Origin: Tsukamurella sp. 1534
GTDB taxonomy: Bacteria; Actinomycetota; Actinomycetes; Mycobacteriales; Mycobacteriaceae
Direction: 5' to 3'
NCBI RefSeq assembly: GCF_000312385.1
Contig: NZ_HE997626.1
Coordinates: 1,394,572-1,458,571 of the forward strand
Length of the DNA stretch: 64,000 nucleotides
The notes under the pieces are model-generated. The model searched no databases. It was given only the letters and a program-made list of their open reading frames with translations, and had not been told where the DNA came from. The translations under genes and the position numbers were made by a program. Positions 25,461 to 35,300 of this stretch are shown here, piece after piece. Position 1 is the first letter of the stretch; every line of letters starts with the position of its first letter.

Positions 25461-26413
25461 GAATCCGCGGCACCCGCCCCCTCGTCGTCGCGCTGCTCGC
25501 GGCGCTCGTCGTCACCCTCGGCGCCTGCGGCCTGGAGAGCTCCTCCGGCCGGTTCGTGCGCGGCGAATCCGCCGACGGACAGCGGCCGCTCGACGGCGCC
25601 AAGATCACCGTCACGTCCAAATCGTTCTCCGAGGGCGTGCTGCTCGGGAAGATCAGCACCACGATCCTGCAGGCCGCGGGCGCCGACGTCACCGACCTCA
25701 CCAACGCCCCGGGCTCGATGTCGTCGCGGCAGGCCATGGTCTCCGGCGCCGCTGACGTGTCCTGGGAGTACACCGGGACGGTGTGGGTGAGCTACCTCAA
25801 GCAGACCGACACCATCAGCGATTCCGGCGAGCTGTGGCGGCGCGTCCGGGACTCCGAGCGCGCCAACGGCATCGAGGTGCTCACGCCGGCGCCGTTCAAC
25901 AACACCTACGCGTTCGGCGTGACCCCGGCGCAGAAGGCGAAGTTCGGGCTGCGCACCCTCACCGATCTGTTCCGCCTGCCCCCGGGCGATCGGCCGCTGT
26001 GCGTGGATCCCGAGTTCCAGTCGCGGCCCGACGGTCTGGCGCCGCTGCTGGAGAAGTACGAGGTGCCCCCGGGTGGCGGCGTCCGCACCATGGACGCCGG
26101 CGTGGTCTACTCCGCGATCTCCGGCGGCACCTGCTTGGCGGGAGACGTGTACGCGACCGACGGCCGGATCCGCAAGCTCGGCCTCGAACTGCTCGAGGAC
26201 GACCGCAAGTACTTCCTGCCCTACGACGGTGTGCCCGAGGTGCGTTCGGACGCGCTCGCGAAGTATCCCGCGATCAAGGACGTGCTCGGCACGGTGAGCC
26301 GCCTGCTCACCAACGAGACCATGCAGGAGCTCAACGGCGAGATCGACATCGAGGGAAGGGAACCCGCCGATGTGGCGGGGGACTGGTTGCGCCGCGAGGG
26401 CCTCGTGAAGTGA
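25457..26413 (+). CDS. Glycine betaine/osmoprotectant-binding lipoprotein (OpuCC/OsmF type)
   Basis: A 318-residue solute-binding protein: signal peptide with lipobox ending at Cys24 (TLGAC), then an OpuAC domain (ITVTSKSFSEGVLLGKI near the start, DVSWEYTGTVWVSYL in the middle). It starts at ATG 25457, overlapping the permease stop. Ligand-cage aromatics cannot be assigned without a structure. It is the last gene of the operon; 65 nt separate it from the next gene. Confidence 0.9.
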   Translation: MRIRGTRPLVVALLAALVVTLGACGLESSSGRFVRGESADGQRPLDGAKITVTSKSFSEGVLLGKISTTILQAAGADVTDLTNAPGSMSSRQAMVSGAADVSWEYTGTVWVSYLKQTDTISDSGELWRRVRDSERANGIEVLTPAPFNNTYAFGVTPAQKAKFGLRTLTDLFRLPPGDRPLCVDPEFQSRPDGLAPLLEKYEVPPGGGVRTMDAGVVYSAISGGTCLAGDVYATDGRIRKLGLELLEDDRKYFLPYDGVPEVRSDALAKYPAIKDVLGTVSRLLTNETMQELNGEIDIEGREPADVAGDWLRREGLVK

Positions 26414-26478
26414 CGGTATTGCGTTCGCACTGAGCGCAACCGTTCCCGCGTACCGTCGACCGGCCGACACTGGCCGAT

Positions 26479-27351
26479 ATGACCGAACGCGCACCGGACC
26501 TGTTGGCGCTCACCGCCGCCGAGGCGGCGAAGGTACGTTCCGGGGAGTACGACCACGTGACCCCCGGCGAGTGGCCGCCCGGCGAGCGCTGGGCCGCCCG
26601 GCTGTGGGGCGACGACGACGTGGACGTGTGGCTGATCAGCTGGGTGCCCGAGCGATCGACCGCGCTGCACGACCACGCCGGCTCCCTCGGCGCGCTCACG
26701 GTGGTCGACGGTGCGTTGTCCGAACGCAGCTGGGACGGTACGGCTCTGCGTGAGAGACGGATCGACGCGGGCGGGCAGGCCGCCTTCGACCGGGGCTGGG
26801 TGCACGACGTGACGAGGCATCCCGGTGCGCACGACGCGGCGTCCGGTGAGGCCGCCGCGCCCACCCTCTCCGTGCACGCGTACTCCCCGCCGCTCACCGC
26901 GATGTCGTTCTACGAGGTGACCCCCGGCGGTAGGCTCCGCAGGGTGCGCACCGAGCTGACCGACCACCCGGAGGAACCCACGGGCGGGCGCGGGATCGAC
27001 GCCCTCCTCGCGGCCGCGCGGGGCCGGATCGACCGCGTGGAACCGGGCGACCTCGAGGCGGAGCTCGCCGCCGGCGCCGTCCTGGTGGACACCCGCCCCG
27101 CAGCCCAGCGTGCGGCCGAGGGCGAGATCGAGGGCGCGCTGGTGATCGAACGCAACGTGCTCGAGTGGCGCCTCGACCCCACCTCCGGCGCCCGCATCCC
27201 CCAGGCCGTCGACTGGGACGTGCGCTGGCTGATCATGTGCTCCGAGGGGTACTCCAGCTCCCTCGCCGCCGCGGCGCTGCGGGACATCGGGCTGCACCGC
27301 GCGGCCGATGTCGCCGGCGGCTACAAGGCGGTGACTGCAGCCGGCGTCTGA
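26479..27351 (+). CDS. Cysteine dioxygenase-like cupin fused to a rhodanese domain
   Basis: A 290-residue two-domain protein. Residues 1-150 form a cysteine-dioxygenase cupin with His64 and His66 (TALHDHAGSLGAL) and His133 in SVHAYSPPL, the usual three-His iron site; His109 is also near. Residues 175-288 form a rhodanese with VLVDTRP and active Cys254 in LIMCSEGYSSS. The first domain would oxidise cysteine to cysteine sulfinate; the second handles sulfane sulfur. The fusion suggests coupled removal of cysteine or persulfide. The next gene follows after 14 nt. Confidence 0.85.
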   Translation: MTERAPDLLALTAAEAAKVRSGEYDHVTPGEWPPGERWAARLWGDDDVDVWLISWVPERSTALHDHAGSLGALTVVDGALSERSWDGTALRERRIDAGGQAAFDRGWVHDVTRHPGAHDAASGEAAAPTLSVHAYSPPLTAMSFYEVTPGGRLRRVRTELTDHPEEPTGGRGIDALLAAARGRIDRVEPGDLEAELAAGAVLVDTRPAAQRAAEGEIEGALVIERNVLEWRLDPTSGARIPQAVDWDVRWLIMCSEGYSSSLAAAALRDIGLHRAADVAGGYKAVTAAGV

Positions 27352-27365
27352 GCTAGGTTCGACGC

Positions 27366-28049
27366 ATGCAGGTACAGCTCCGGCACAACCCGTCCTTCTC
27401 GATGGCCCGGTGCCACCTGGCGCCCGGCGAACCGCTCACCGTCGAATCCGGCTCGATGGTGGCCCACTCGGCCGGGATGCACCTCCAGTCGCAGTCGCAG
27501 GGCGGCATCATGCAGGGCCTCAAGCGCAGCCTGCTCTCCGGGGAGTCCTTCTTCGTCTCCACCTTCACGGCGCCGCAGAACGGCGGCTGGGTGGACCTCG
27601 CGGGCGTCCTGCCGGGCGACATCGCGCAGATCCCCATCCAGCCCGACCGGCCGTACTACATCACCCGAGGAGGCTGGCTCGCCAGCTCGTACGGCGTGCA
27701 GACCACGACCCAGTTCGGCGGCGCCAAGACGTTCTTCGGCGGCGAGGGTGCGTTCGGCCTGCAGGCCGCGGGCCAGGGCGAGGTCCTGGTCGCCTGCTAC
27801 GGGGCGATCGACGCGCTCGACCTGCGGCAGGGCGAGCAGGTGGTCATCGACACCGGCCACGTGGTGGCGTACGACCTGGGCATCCAGTTCACGATGCGCC
27901 GCGCGGTCCAGGGCAAGTGGATCCAGTCCATGAAGTCGGGCGAGGGCATGGTCTTCGAGTTCACCGGGCCCGGCCGGATCCTGTTGCAGACCCGTAACCC
28001 GAAGGGCCTGGAGGGGTGGGTCCGATCGGTGGTGCCCTCGTCCGGATAG
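27366..28049 (+). CDS. AIM24 / TIGR00266 family protein
   Basis: A 227-residue beta-rich protein of the AIM24 family, recognised by ESGSMVAHSAGM near the start, GGIMQGLKRSLLSGESFFVSTF, PGDIAQIPI, and the closing RILLQTRNPKGLEGWVRSVVPS. No signal peptide or membrane helix. Family function is unknown in bacteria; the yeast member affects inner-membrane organisation. It lies 14 nt behind the dioxygenase-rhodanese gene and is probably co-transcribed. Confidence 0.85.
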   Translation: MQVQLRHNPSFSMARCHLAPGEPLTVESGSMVAHSAGMHLQSQSQGGIMQGLKRSLLSGESFFVSTFTAPQNGGWVDLAGVLPGDIAQIPIQPDRPYYITRGGWLASSYGVQTTTQFGGAKTFFGGEGAFGLQAAGQGEVLVACYGAIDALDLRQGEQVVIDTGHVVAYDLGIQFTMRRAVQGKWIQSMKSGEGMVFEFTGPGRILLQTRNPKGLEGWVRSVVPSSG

Positions 28050-28165
28050 CCACTGGTAGGGGCGATGCGCAGGGAATTCGCCGCAGGCTAGTGCGTGGGA
28101 TACGCAGTCGCAAGTCTTTCGTGGAGATTTGGTGAACGGCACACGTCCTGTGATCTAGTGGTCGC

Positions 28166-29947
28166 ATGGCTACTGTTAGTAACGAGACAGGAAACCATCG
28201 CCGGACTGACTGGGTCGTGTTCGGCGTGACGGCGGTGGCGGTTCTCGCATTCGTCGTCTGGGGTTTCCGTGATTCGGATGGGTTGAAGCAGACGACCTCC
28301 GATGTTCTCACCTGGATCATCACTGATTTGGGCTGGTTGTTCCTGATTTCAGCCAGCCTCTTCGTACTGTTCGCCATCTTCCTCGCGGTCTCCCGCTTCG
28401 GTCGCATCCCGTTGGGCCGCGACGGGGAGAAGCCCGAGTTCAAGACGGTCTCGTGGATCGCCATGATGTTCAGCGCGGGTATGGGCATCGGGCTCATGTT
28501 CTACGGCGCCGCGGAACCGATCGCGCACTTCGTCAAGGCGCCTCCGGGCACCTCGAGCCACGACGTGGCGGTCGCGATGGCGACCACAATGTTCCACTGG
28601 GGATTCCATCCCTGGGCCATCTACGCGGTGGTCGGTCTGTCCATCGCGTACAGCACCTACCGGTGCGGCCGCAGCCAGCTGATCAGCTCGGTGTTCGCCC
28701 CGATCTTCAACAAGACCGGCGGCGAGGGCGTGGGCGGCAGGATCATCGACATCCTCGCCATCTTCGCCACGCTGTTCGGCACCACCGCCTCGCTGGGCCT
28801 GGGCGCCGCCCAGGTGGGCGCCGGCCTGGAGAACCTGGGCTGGGTCGGCGACGGCTCCGCCAAGCTGCTGCTGGTCGCGATCATCGCCGTGCTGACGCTG
28901 GCCTTCGTGGCCTCGGCCGTCTCCGGCATCGCCAAGGGCATCCAGTTCCTGTCGAACACCAACATGGTGCTGGCGCTGGTCCTCGCGGTGTTCGTGTTCG
29001 TGGTGGGCCCCACGGTGTTCATCCTGAACCTGATCCCCACCACGATGGGCGCCTACGCCGCCGACTTCATGGACATGTCGGCCCGCTCGGCCGCCAACCA
29101 GCCGGAGGCGGGCGAGTGGCTCGGGACGTGGACGATCTTCTACTGGGCGTGGTGGGTCAGCTGGACCCCGTTCGTCGGCCTCTTCCTGGCCAAGATCTCG
29201 CGCGGCCGCACCATCCGCGAGTTCGTCATCGGCGTGATGGCCGTGCCGACGCTGGTCTCGCTGGTCTGGTTCGCGGTCTTCGGCGGCACCGCCATCAACC
29301 AGGAGCAGGGGGGACTGGGCGTCAGTAAGGCCGCGAACGAGGAGCAGTTGCTGTTCGATTCCCTCGCGCACCTGCCGTGGCCGTCGATCACCGCGTTCCT
29401 CGTGGTGCTGCTGGTGGGCATCTTCTTCGTCTCCGGCGCCGATTCCGCGTCCATCGTGATGGGCACCCTGTCCCAGCGCGGTGCGGAGGAGCCGAACCGG
29501 CTGATCACCATCTTCTGGGGCGTGCTGACCGGCACCGTGGCGGCGCTGCTGCTGTACGTGAGCGGCGACGACGCGCTGACCGGCATCAAACAGATGGCGA
29601 TCATCGCCGCGGTGCCGTTCCTCGTGGTGATGGTCGGCATGTGCGTGGCGCTCATGATGGACCTGTGGCACGACCCGCTCATCGTCGCCGAGCGCACGCA
29701 CCGCGACGAGCTGGGCGAGCGCATGCGCTGGCACGCCAACACCCTTGCGATCACCGACGATTCGACGGACGTGCTGCCGTCGGAGGACCTGCCGGTGTAC
29801 TCGGACGGCACGGTCCCCGAGGACCTGTACCACCCGACGCTCACGGGCGAGTTGGTGACCATCGAGGTCTTCGACGCCGACAACCTCGTCAACGGCGACG
29901 CGGACAAGGGAGGGGATTCGGCCTCGGAGGAGGCGGCTCCCCGGTAG
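28166..29947 (+). CDS. BCCT-family betaine/carnitine/choline carrier (BetP-like)
   Basis: A 593-residue, 12-helix carrier. BCCT hallmarks are GMGIGLMFYGAAEP (Gly-rich TM3 segment of sodium-coupled members) and the TM8 Trp cluster WTIFYWAWWVSWTPFVG. A hydrophilic C-terminal tail of about 75 residues is Asp/Glu-rich rather than Arg-rich, unlike the osmosensing tail of BetP. It is likely a Na+-coupled importer of glycine betaine or ectoine; a link with the ectoine-degradation operon 30 kb away is possible but unproven. The gene begins with atypically AT-rich codons. The 116 bp upstream show no clear motif. Confidence 0.92.
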   Translation: MATVSNETGNHRRTDWVVFGVTAVAVLAFVVWGFRDSDGLKQTTSDVLTWIITDLGWLFLISASLFVLFAIFLAVSRFGRIPLGRDGEKPEFKTVSWIAMMFSAGMGIGLMFYGAAEPIAHFVKAPPGTSSHDVAVAMATTMFHWGFHPWAIYAVVGLSIAYSTYRCGRSQLISSVFAPIFNKTGGEGVGGRIIDILAIFATLFGTTASLGLGAAQVGAGLENLGWVGDGSAKLLLVAIIAVLTLAFVASAVSGIAKGIQFLSNTNMVLALVLAVFVFVVGPTVFILNLIPTTMGAYAADFMDMSARSAANQPEAGEWLGTWTIFYWAWWVSWTPFVGLFLAKISRGRTIREFVIGVMAVPTLVSLVWFAVFGGTAINQEQGGLGVSKAANEEQLLFDSLAHLPWPSITAFLVVLLVGIFFVSGADSASIVMGTLSQRGAEEPNRLITIFWGVLTGTVAALLLYVSGDDALTGIKQMAIIAAVPFLVVMVGMCVALMMDLWHDPLIVAERTHRDELGERMRWHANTLAITDDSTDVLPSEDLPVYSDGTVPEDLYHPTLTGELVTIEVFDADNLVNGDADKGGDSASEEAAPR

Positions 29948-29957
29948 ACAGGGAGGC

Positions 29958-31451
29958 ATGGACGCCTCCTCCGTCACCGTCGACATCACGCCCGGCCGCC
30001 TGCGCGGCACCGTCGAGAACGGAGTGACCGCGTTCCTGGGCGTACCGTACGCGGCGCCGCTGAGCGGGCAGGACTGGTTCCTGCCCGCTCAGCCCGTTCC
30101 GGGGTGGGACGGGGTGCGCGATGCCACAGCGTTCGGCGCGACGGTGCCCAAACCCGGCTATCAGGGCCCGGTGGCCCGGATCCTCACGGCCGAGCCCGAT
30201 TTCCCGGGGCCCGAATGCCTCAACCTCAACGTGTGGACACCGGCCACCGACGGCTCCGCCCCGGTGTTCGTGTGGATCCACGGCGGCGCCTTCCGCAACG
30301 GCAGCGGCCGCAGCGGCTACTACAACGGTTCCGCCTTCGCCCGGGACGGCGTGGTGTGCGTGAGCATCAACTACCGGCTCGGCGCCTACGGCTTCCTCGA
30401 CACCGGCGACGAGCACACCAACATCGGCCTGCGGGACCAGATCGCGGCGCTGGAATGGGTCCGCGACCACATCGCGGCGTTCGGCGGGGACCCGTCGCGG
30501 GTGACCGTCGCGGGGGAGTCCGCGGGCGGGATGAGCGTGGGATCGCTGCTCTCCTCGCCGCGCGCGGCCGGATTGTTCTCCCAGGCGGTGCTGCAGAGCG
30601 GCGCGGGCCACCACGCGCTCACCCGGCCCACCGCACAGGCCGTCACCGCGGCCCTCGCGGAGCGGCTGGGGATCCCACCCACCCGGGAGGCCTTCGCCGG
30701 CGTCGCCGCGGATGACCTGATCGCCGCCTCCTCCGCGCTCGACATCGAGGTCCAGCAGAACCCGGACCCGGCCCGGTGGGGCGAGATCACCACCAACGTC
30801 ATGCTTTTCGAGCCGGTGATCGGCGACGACGTGCTGCCCCGGCTGCCGATCGACGGGATCCGGGACGGCGCGGGCGACGGCGTCCGGATCCTGGTGGGCT
30901 CCAACGCCGAGGAGATGCTGTTCTTCCTCGCGCCCGGCGGCGTCGTCGACCTCATGCCGCCGGAGGCGGCGCTGGGGATCGCGGCCGGCTACGGCCTGCC
31001 CGATCCTGCGGCCGCCGCCGCGGTGTACCGCGACGGCGACGCGGATCTGCCCGGCGGACAGCTCGTCTCACGGATCATGACCGACTGGTTCTTCCGCATC
31101 CCCGCGGTCCGGCTCGCGGAGACCAGGCCCGGACTCGCGTACGTCTACCGGTTCGACCACCGCTCCACCGCGCTCGACGGTGCGCTCGGCGCCTGCCACG
31201 CCGTGGAGCTCCCGTTCGCCTTCGACGCCCTCGGGGCCGACGGCGTCGAGGCCCTCACCGGGCCCAACCCGCCGCAGGTCCTGGCGGACGAGATGCACTC
31301 CGCGTGGGTGCGATTCACCCGCGACGGGGACCCCGGCTGGCCGGCCTACGGCGCCGCGCGCTCCGTGCGGGTGTTCGGCGACGGGGCCGAGGGCACCGTG
31401 ATCGACGACCTCGACGGTGCTACCCGCGTCCTCTGGGAGGGAGTGCGTTAG
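29958..31451 (+). CDS. Type-B carboxylesterase
   Basis: A 497-residue alpha/beta-hydrolase of the carboxylesterase/para-nitrobenzyl esterase family. The oxyanion hole is in VFVWIHGGAF, the nucleophile Ser188 in GESAGG, and the catalytic His in GACHAVELPF. No signal peptide, so it is probably cytoplasmic. It begins 10 nt after the BCCT stop and may share its transcript. Substrate unknown; ester drugs or acyl esters are typical. Confidence 0.9.
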   Translation: MDASSVTVDITPGRLRGTVENGVTAFLGVPYAAPLSGQDWFLPAQPVPGWDGVRDATAFGATVPKPGYQGPVARILTAEPDFPGPECLNLNVWTPATDGSAPVFVWIHGGAFRNGSGRSGYYNGSAFARDGVVCVSINYRLGAYGFLDTGDEHTNIGLRDQIAALEWVRDHIAAFGGDPSRVTVAGESAGGMSVGSLLSSPRAAGLFSQAVLQSGAGHHALTRPTAQAVTAALAERLGIPPTREAFAGVAADDLIAASSALDIEVQQNPDPARWGEITTNVMLFEPVIGDDVLPRLPIDGIRDGAGDGVRILVGSNAEEMLFFLAPGGVVDLMPPEAALGIAAGYGLPDPAAAAAVYRDGDADLPGGQLVSRIMTDWFFRIPAVRLAETRPGLAYVYRFDHRSTALDGALGACHAVELPFAFDALGADGVEALTGPNPPQVLADEMHSAWVRFTRDGDPGWPAYGAARSVRVFGDGAEGTVIDDLDGATRVLWEGVR

Positions 31452-31488
31452 GCACCTCCGAAGGGGCGCGCCCGTCCCCGGGCCGCGT

Positions 31489-32079
31489 TCAGCGTTCGGA
31501 GCGGTACATCGGGATCAGCGCGGGACCCCCGTGCGGAAGCCGGATCGGGCTGAGCGGTTCGAATCCGAACCGTTGGTAGAGAGGAACATTGCGTGGGTTG
31601 CTCGATTCCAGATAGGCCGGCGCGGAGACGTGCCGCAGGCCGTACTCCAGCAGCGTCGAACCGATGCCTCGGCCCGTGGCGACCGCGCCGAGGGTGGAGA
31701 GGTACCAGTGCGGCACCCGGGGGCGGCGCTCGCCGAGCGCCTTCGCGAGCGTCGCACCGCGGGCGAAGCCCGTCGTGGTGCCGGCCAGGAGCACCGGCAG
31801 GGAGGCGACCCGGCGCAGCGGGGACGGCTCGTATCCCGGCGGATCCCAATAGGCGGCGCCCACCGCGATTCCGCCCTCGGACAACAGGTGTCCCGTGCCC
31901 GGTGCGCCGTGCGAGGCCAGGTACACGCCCGCGAAGACGGCGCGGTCGCCCCACCGAGCGGGCTGGACCCACCGGATCACCGGATCGTCGGCGAAGGCTC
32001 GAGCGAGTACGTCGAACGAGCGCCACAGAGTCCGCGTGGTCACCACGTCGATCCGGCGGTCGTTCCCGTCCTTCTCCAT
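31489..32079 (-). CDS. GNAT-family N-acetyltransferase
   Basis: A 196-residue acetyltransferase. The acetyl-CoA binding motif A is LGAVATGRGIGSTLLEYGL, followed by AYLESSNPRNVPLYQRFGFE (motif B). ATG 32079 begins MEKDGNDRR. It converges with the carboxylesterase gene (37 nt apart). Its substrate cannot be inferred. Confidence 0.85.
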   Translation of the reverse strand: MEKDGNDRRIDVVTTRTLWRSFDVLARAFADDPVIRWVQPARWGDRAVFAGVYLASHGAPGTGHLLSEGGIAVGAAYWDPPGYEPSPLRRVASLPVLLAGTTTGFARGATLAKALGERRPRVPHWYLSTLGAVATGRGIGSTLLEYGLRHVSAPAYLESSNPRNVPLYQRFGFEPLSPIRLPHGGPALIPMYRSER

Positions 32080-32171
32080 GCCTCGAAGCTACGCCCGCCC
32101 GCGTCCTTCCGCCGTGCCCGCGCCCGGTGACCCGCCGCCCCGTCCCCCGGGGCCTTCGTCCCGCGTGGCTT

Positions 32172-32279
32172 CGTCTCCCCGCCGGGAGAAGGCAGCCCCG
32201 TCGTATTTCGGCGTCCCCCATGAAACTGGGGCCGCTACGCCTTAAAACAACCGGGACACCTTCTCCCGGCGGGGAGACG
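32172..32279. repeat. Perfect 21-bp inverted repeat with 66-nt loop
   Basis: Arms at 32172-32192 and 32259-32279 are exact reverse complements, and each arm is itself nearly palindromic (TCTCCCCGCCGGGAGA), so alternative hairpins are possible. It lies in the 278-bp gap between embB and the GNAT gene. It may be a terminator for the emb operon or a small mobile or REP-like element. The rest of the gap shows no gene. Confidence 0.75.
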
Positions 32280-32357
32280 GAGCTCGGCTGAGCCCCGGCT
32301 GAGCCCGGCGGGGCCGACGGTGCGGGCCTCGACGGTGCCGGGGTCGGGCGGGGCGGG

Positions 32358-35300
32358 TCAGTAGTCGGCGGAGCGCATGGGGCCCGGTGTGTACCAGCCG
32401 CTGCGGGTGGCGGAACCGATGTCCAGCTGTGCGGGCTCGGCCTTCGTCCACGGTGTGTACCTGGTGATCGTGCCCCAGTCCATCGCCCACTTGCCCTTGA
32501 GGTAGCTGGGCACGATCTGCTCGTGGTACATCGCGTCCGTCACGCCCAGCGGGCCGCCGGTCTTCCAGCCCTGCCACGTGTTCGACGTGGTCCGGGTGGC
32601 GCCCGCGTCGGGTGCGATCCGGTACTCCGGGCGCTCGAACACGCCGTTCACGGCCCGCACCTGACGCTGGCACGGGAACGCGAAGGCCACCATGAAGTCC
32701 AGGGCCACCACGGTGTCGCGGCCGAACACCTCCTGCGCGGTGGACATCGTCGTCATCCGCGGCGGCGTGATCGCCACGAACTCCGAGGACGGCACTGGAT
32801 CGTCGATCACCACGCGCACCGTGTTCGCGCCCCGCGGCAGGTTCTCCGTGGGGAAGCGCAGGTTCCGCCAGTCGGCACCGGACCACGCGTCCAGCGGCGC
32901 CAGGCGGCCCAGGGGCTGCACCGCGCCGTCGGCGGACCGTCGGCCCGCCTCCAGCATCAGCGTGCGGCCCGGGCGCGGGACCCCGTTGAGGCCCGTCGCG
33001 GCGGCGGAGCCCGCCACCGAGAGCGTGACCAGCGGTGTGCGGTCGGTGATGGGACCCAGCTGGTACCAGTCCGTGGTCAGGTTCGCGAGCCCGGTCGCGC
33101 CGAACGAGCCCAGCACCGGGGTGGTGGCCGGGTTCAGGCCGAACGGCAGCGGCACACCGTCGGTCTTCGGATCCGGATTGCGCTTGCCGCCCACCACTTC
33201 CGGCACGTCCATGTTCGTGCTGTCGGTGTTGTGGCCGGGGTTCGACTTGACCGGTGTGACCGACGACGGGACGCCCGTCGGGGTGAACCCGGTGGAGCGG
33301 CCGGCGAGGGCCTGCGCCGCCGTGGGCACCGACCCGTCCGGCCGGGGAGCCGGCTTCAGCTGCCCCTGGTTCGGGTCGCGCTCCATCAGCACGTAATCCG
33401 CCATCGAACACGTGTCGCCCTGCAGCGCACGGGCGTTGGAGGCGGTCCAGGAGAAGCTTCCGCGCTGCGCGTACGCGCCCTTGGCCATGGTGCTCACGTC
33501 GAACAGCACCATGATCATGGTGAGGATCGCCAGCGTCGGCAGCCCGCGCGAGGCCTTCTTCGTGGGCTCCGGGCGGTAGTCCCTCTGATAGTGCAGCCAC
33601 AGCCCGTAGAGCGCCGTGATCACCGCGGCCGCGAACAGGACCCAGGAGATCTTCACCCCCGCCAGCTCGGGCGGCATGTTGTTCCACGGGATGCCGTAGG
33701 TGCCCACCCAGTAGTAGCCGACGCGCGCGGCGAAGGACACCGCCGCCACGAGCAGTGCCGCCGCCGCGAAGAACACGCGGTTGCGTTTCGAGCGCATCAT
33801 GGGCGCCATCGTCATCGTCGCGGCCACCGCGGCGATGCCGGCCGCGTACCCCGCGAACAGGCCCAGGTGGTGCGTCCACTTGGTGGGCGTGAACGCCAGC
33901 AGCACCACCGTGGCGAAGAAGACCGCCATCAGGCGCCACACGGGTCCCGCCGAGATGCCCGACGGGCGCTTGCGGCGCAGCATGAAGGTGAGCACCGTGA
34001 GCAGGCACAGGAACGCCGTGAGGACGCCGATGCGGCGCACCGCCGAGCCGTCCTCGGTCTCCAGCATCAGGTAGTAGTAGCGGACGCCCTCCTCGTACCA
34101 GTCGAGGGTGGGGCCGGTGATGCCCTTGACCTTGATGGCCTCCCGCAGCGCGGCGAAGCTCGGCGTGAAGGAGGCGTAGAACAGGTACGCCATGCCCGAG
34201 GCCAGGATCGGCGCGACCAACGGCAACAGCCCGTCGCGCTTGCGGCGCTTGACGATCCGCGTGACGATCTGCCGGGACGCCGCGAGCAGCGCGGCGACGG
34301 CGATGAGGCCACCGGGGGCCGCGCCCACGCACAGAGCGGCGCACGGCACGGCGATCGCCACCGGCAGCAGGCGGCCCGTGGCGATCGAGCGCTCCACCGA
34401 CACCCAGGTCAGCAGCGAGAACAGCACCACCACGGGCTCGGGCCGCAGGCCGTTGTTGAGCGGCAGCCACACCAGCAGGAAGCCGCCCGCGCCCGCCCAC
34501 AGCGCCGCCGGGTTGTTGCGCACCGCGCGGCCCAGCCGGGGGATCATCTCGCGCGAGATGATCAGCCACGTCAGCAGGCCCATCGCCAGGCCCGGCAGGC
34601 GCATCGCGGGCGCCGCCGTGGTGAAGTGCGAGATGGCCGTGAACAGGTAGTCGTTCCAGCCGATCGGGTTCTCCGGCACGCCGAAGCTGCGGAAGTAGTT
34701 GATCAGGTAGCCGCTGTACTTCGCCTGCGTGGCCATGGTGATCTGATAGCCGTCGTCCGACGTGTTCGGCCCGATCAACCACCAGATTCCCAGCACGCCG
34801 ATCACGGTGAAGTCCACCGGCCGCGGCCGCAGCCAGCCCGGCGGCATGATCCGCACGTGCCCGCGGCCGTCGCGCAGGTCCAGGAAGCCCAGCGCCACGA
34901 GCGACAGCAGCATCGACCCGATGCCCACGACGATCGCGATCAGCTTGATCGTCGACGGCTTCGTGTTGAACCGGGTGTCCACCTGGGTGGACACGTCGAT
35001 CCCCGCCGTGGACGCGGTGTCCGGGAGATCGGTGTAGAAGCCGGTGATCTGGGGACGCAGGTTCGGGTCCGCCACGCTCTCGTGGCCCTCGTTCGACGAA
35101 TGCGCACCGTCGGGCAGGCCCGTGATGCTGGCGGTCGTCTTCTCCGGGGTGGACACGAAACCGATCGCGCAGCCCTCGCCGCCGCGCGCCACGTCGGCGC
35201 GGTTCGCCGTGGCCAGCGCCACGTCGCGGTCGGCGATGATCACGTTCTTGGTGTCGGCCTTGATCGCCAGGCCCTGCAGGCCCGGGCGCGGGCCGTCCTC

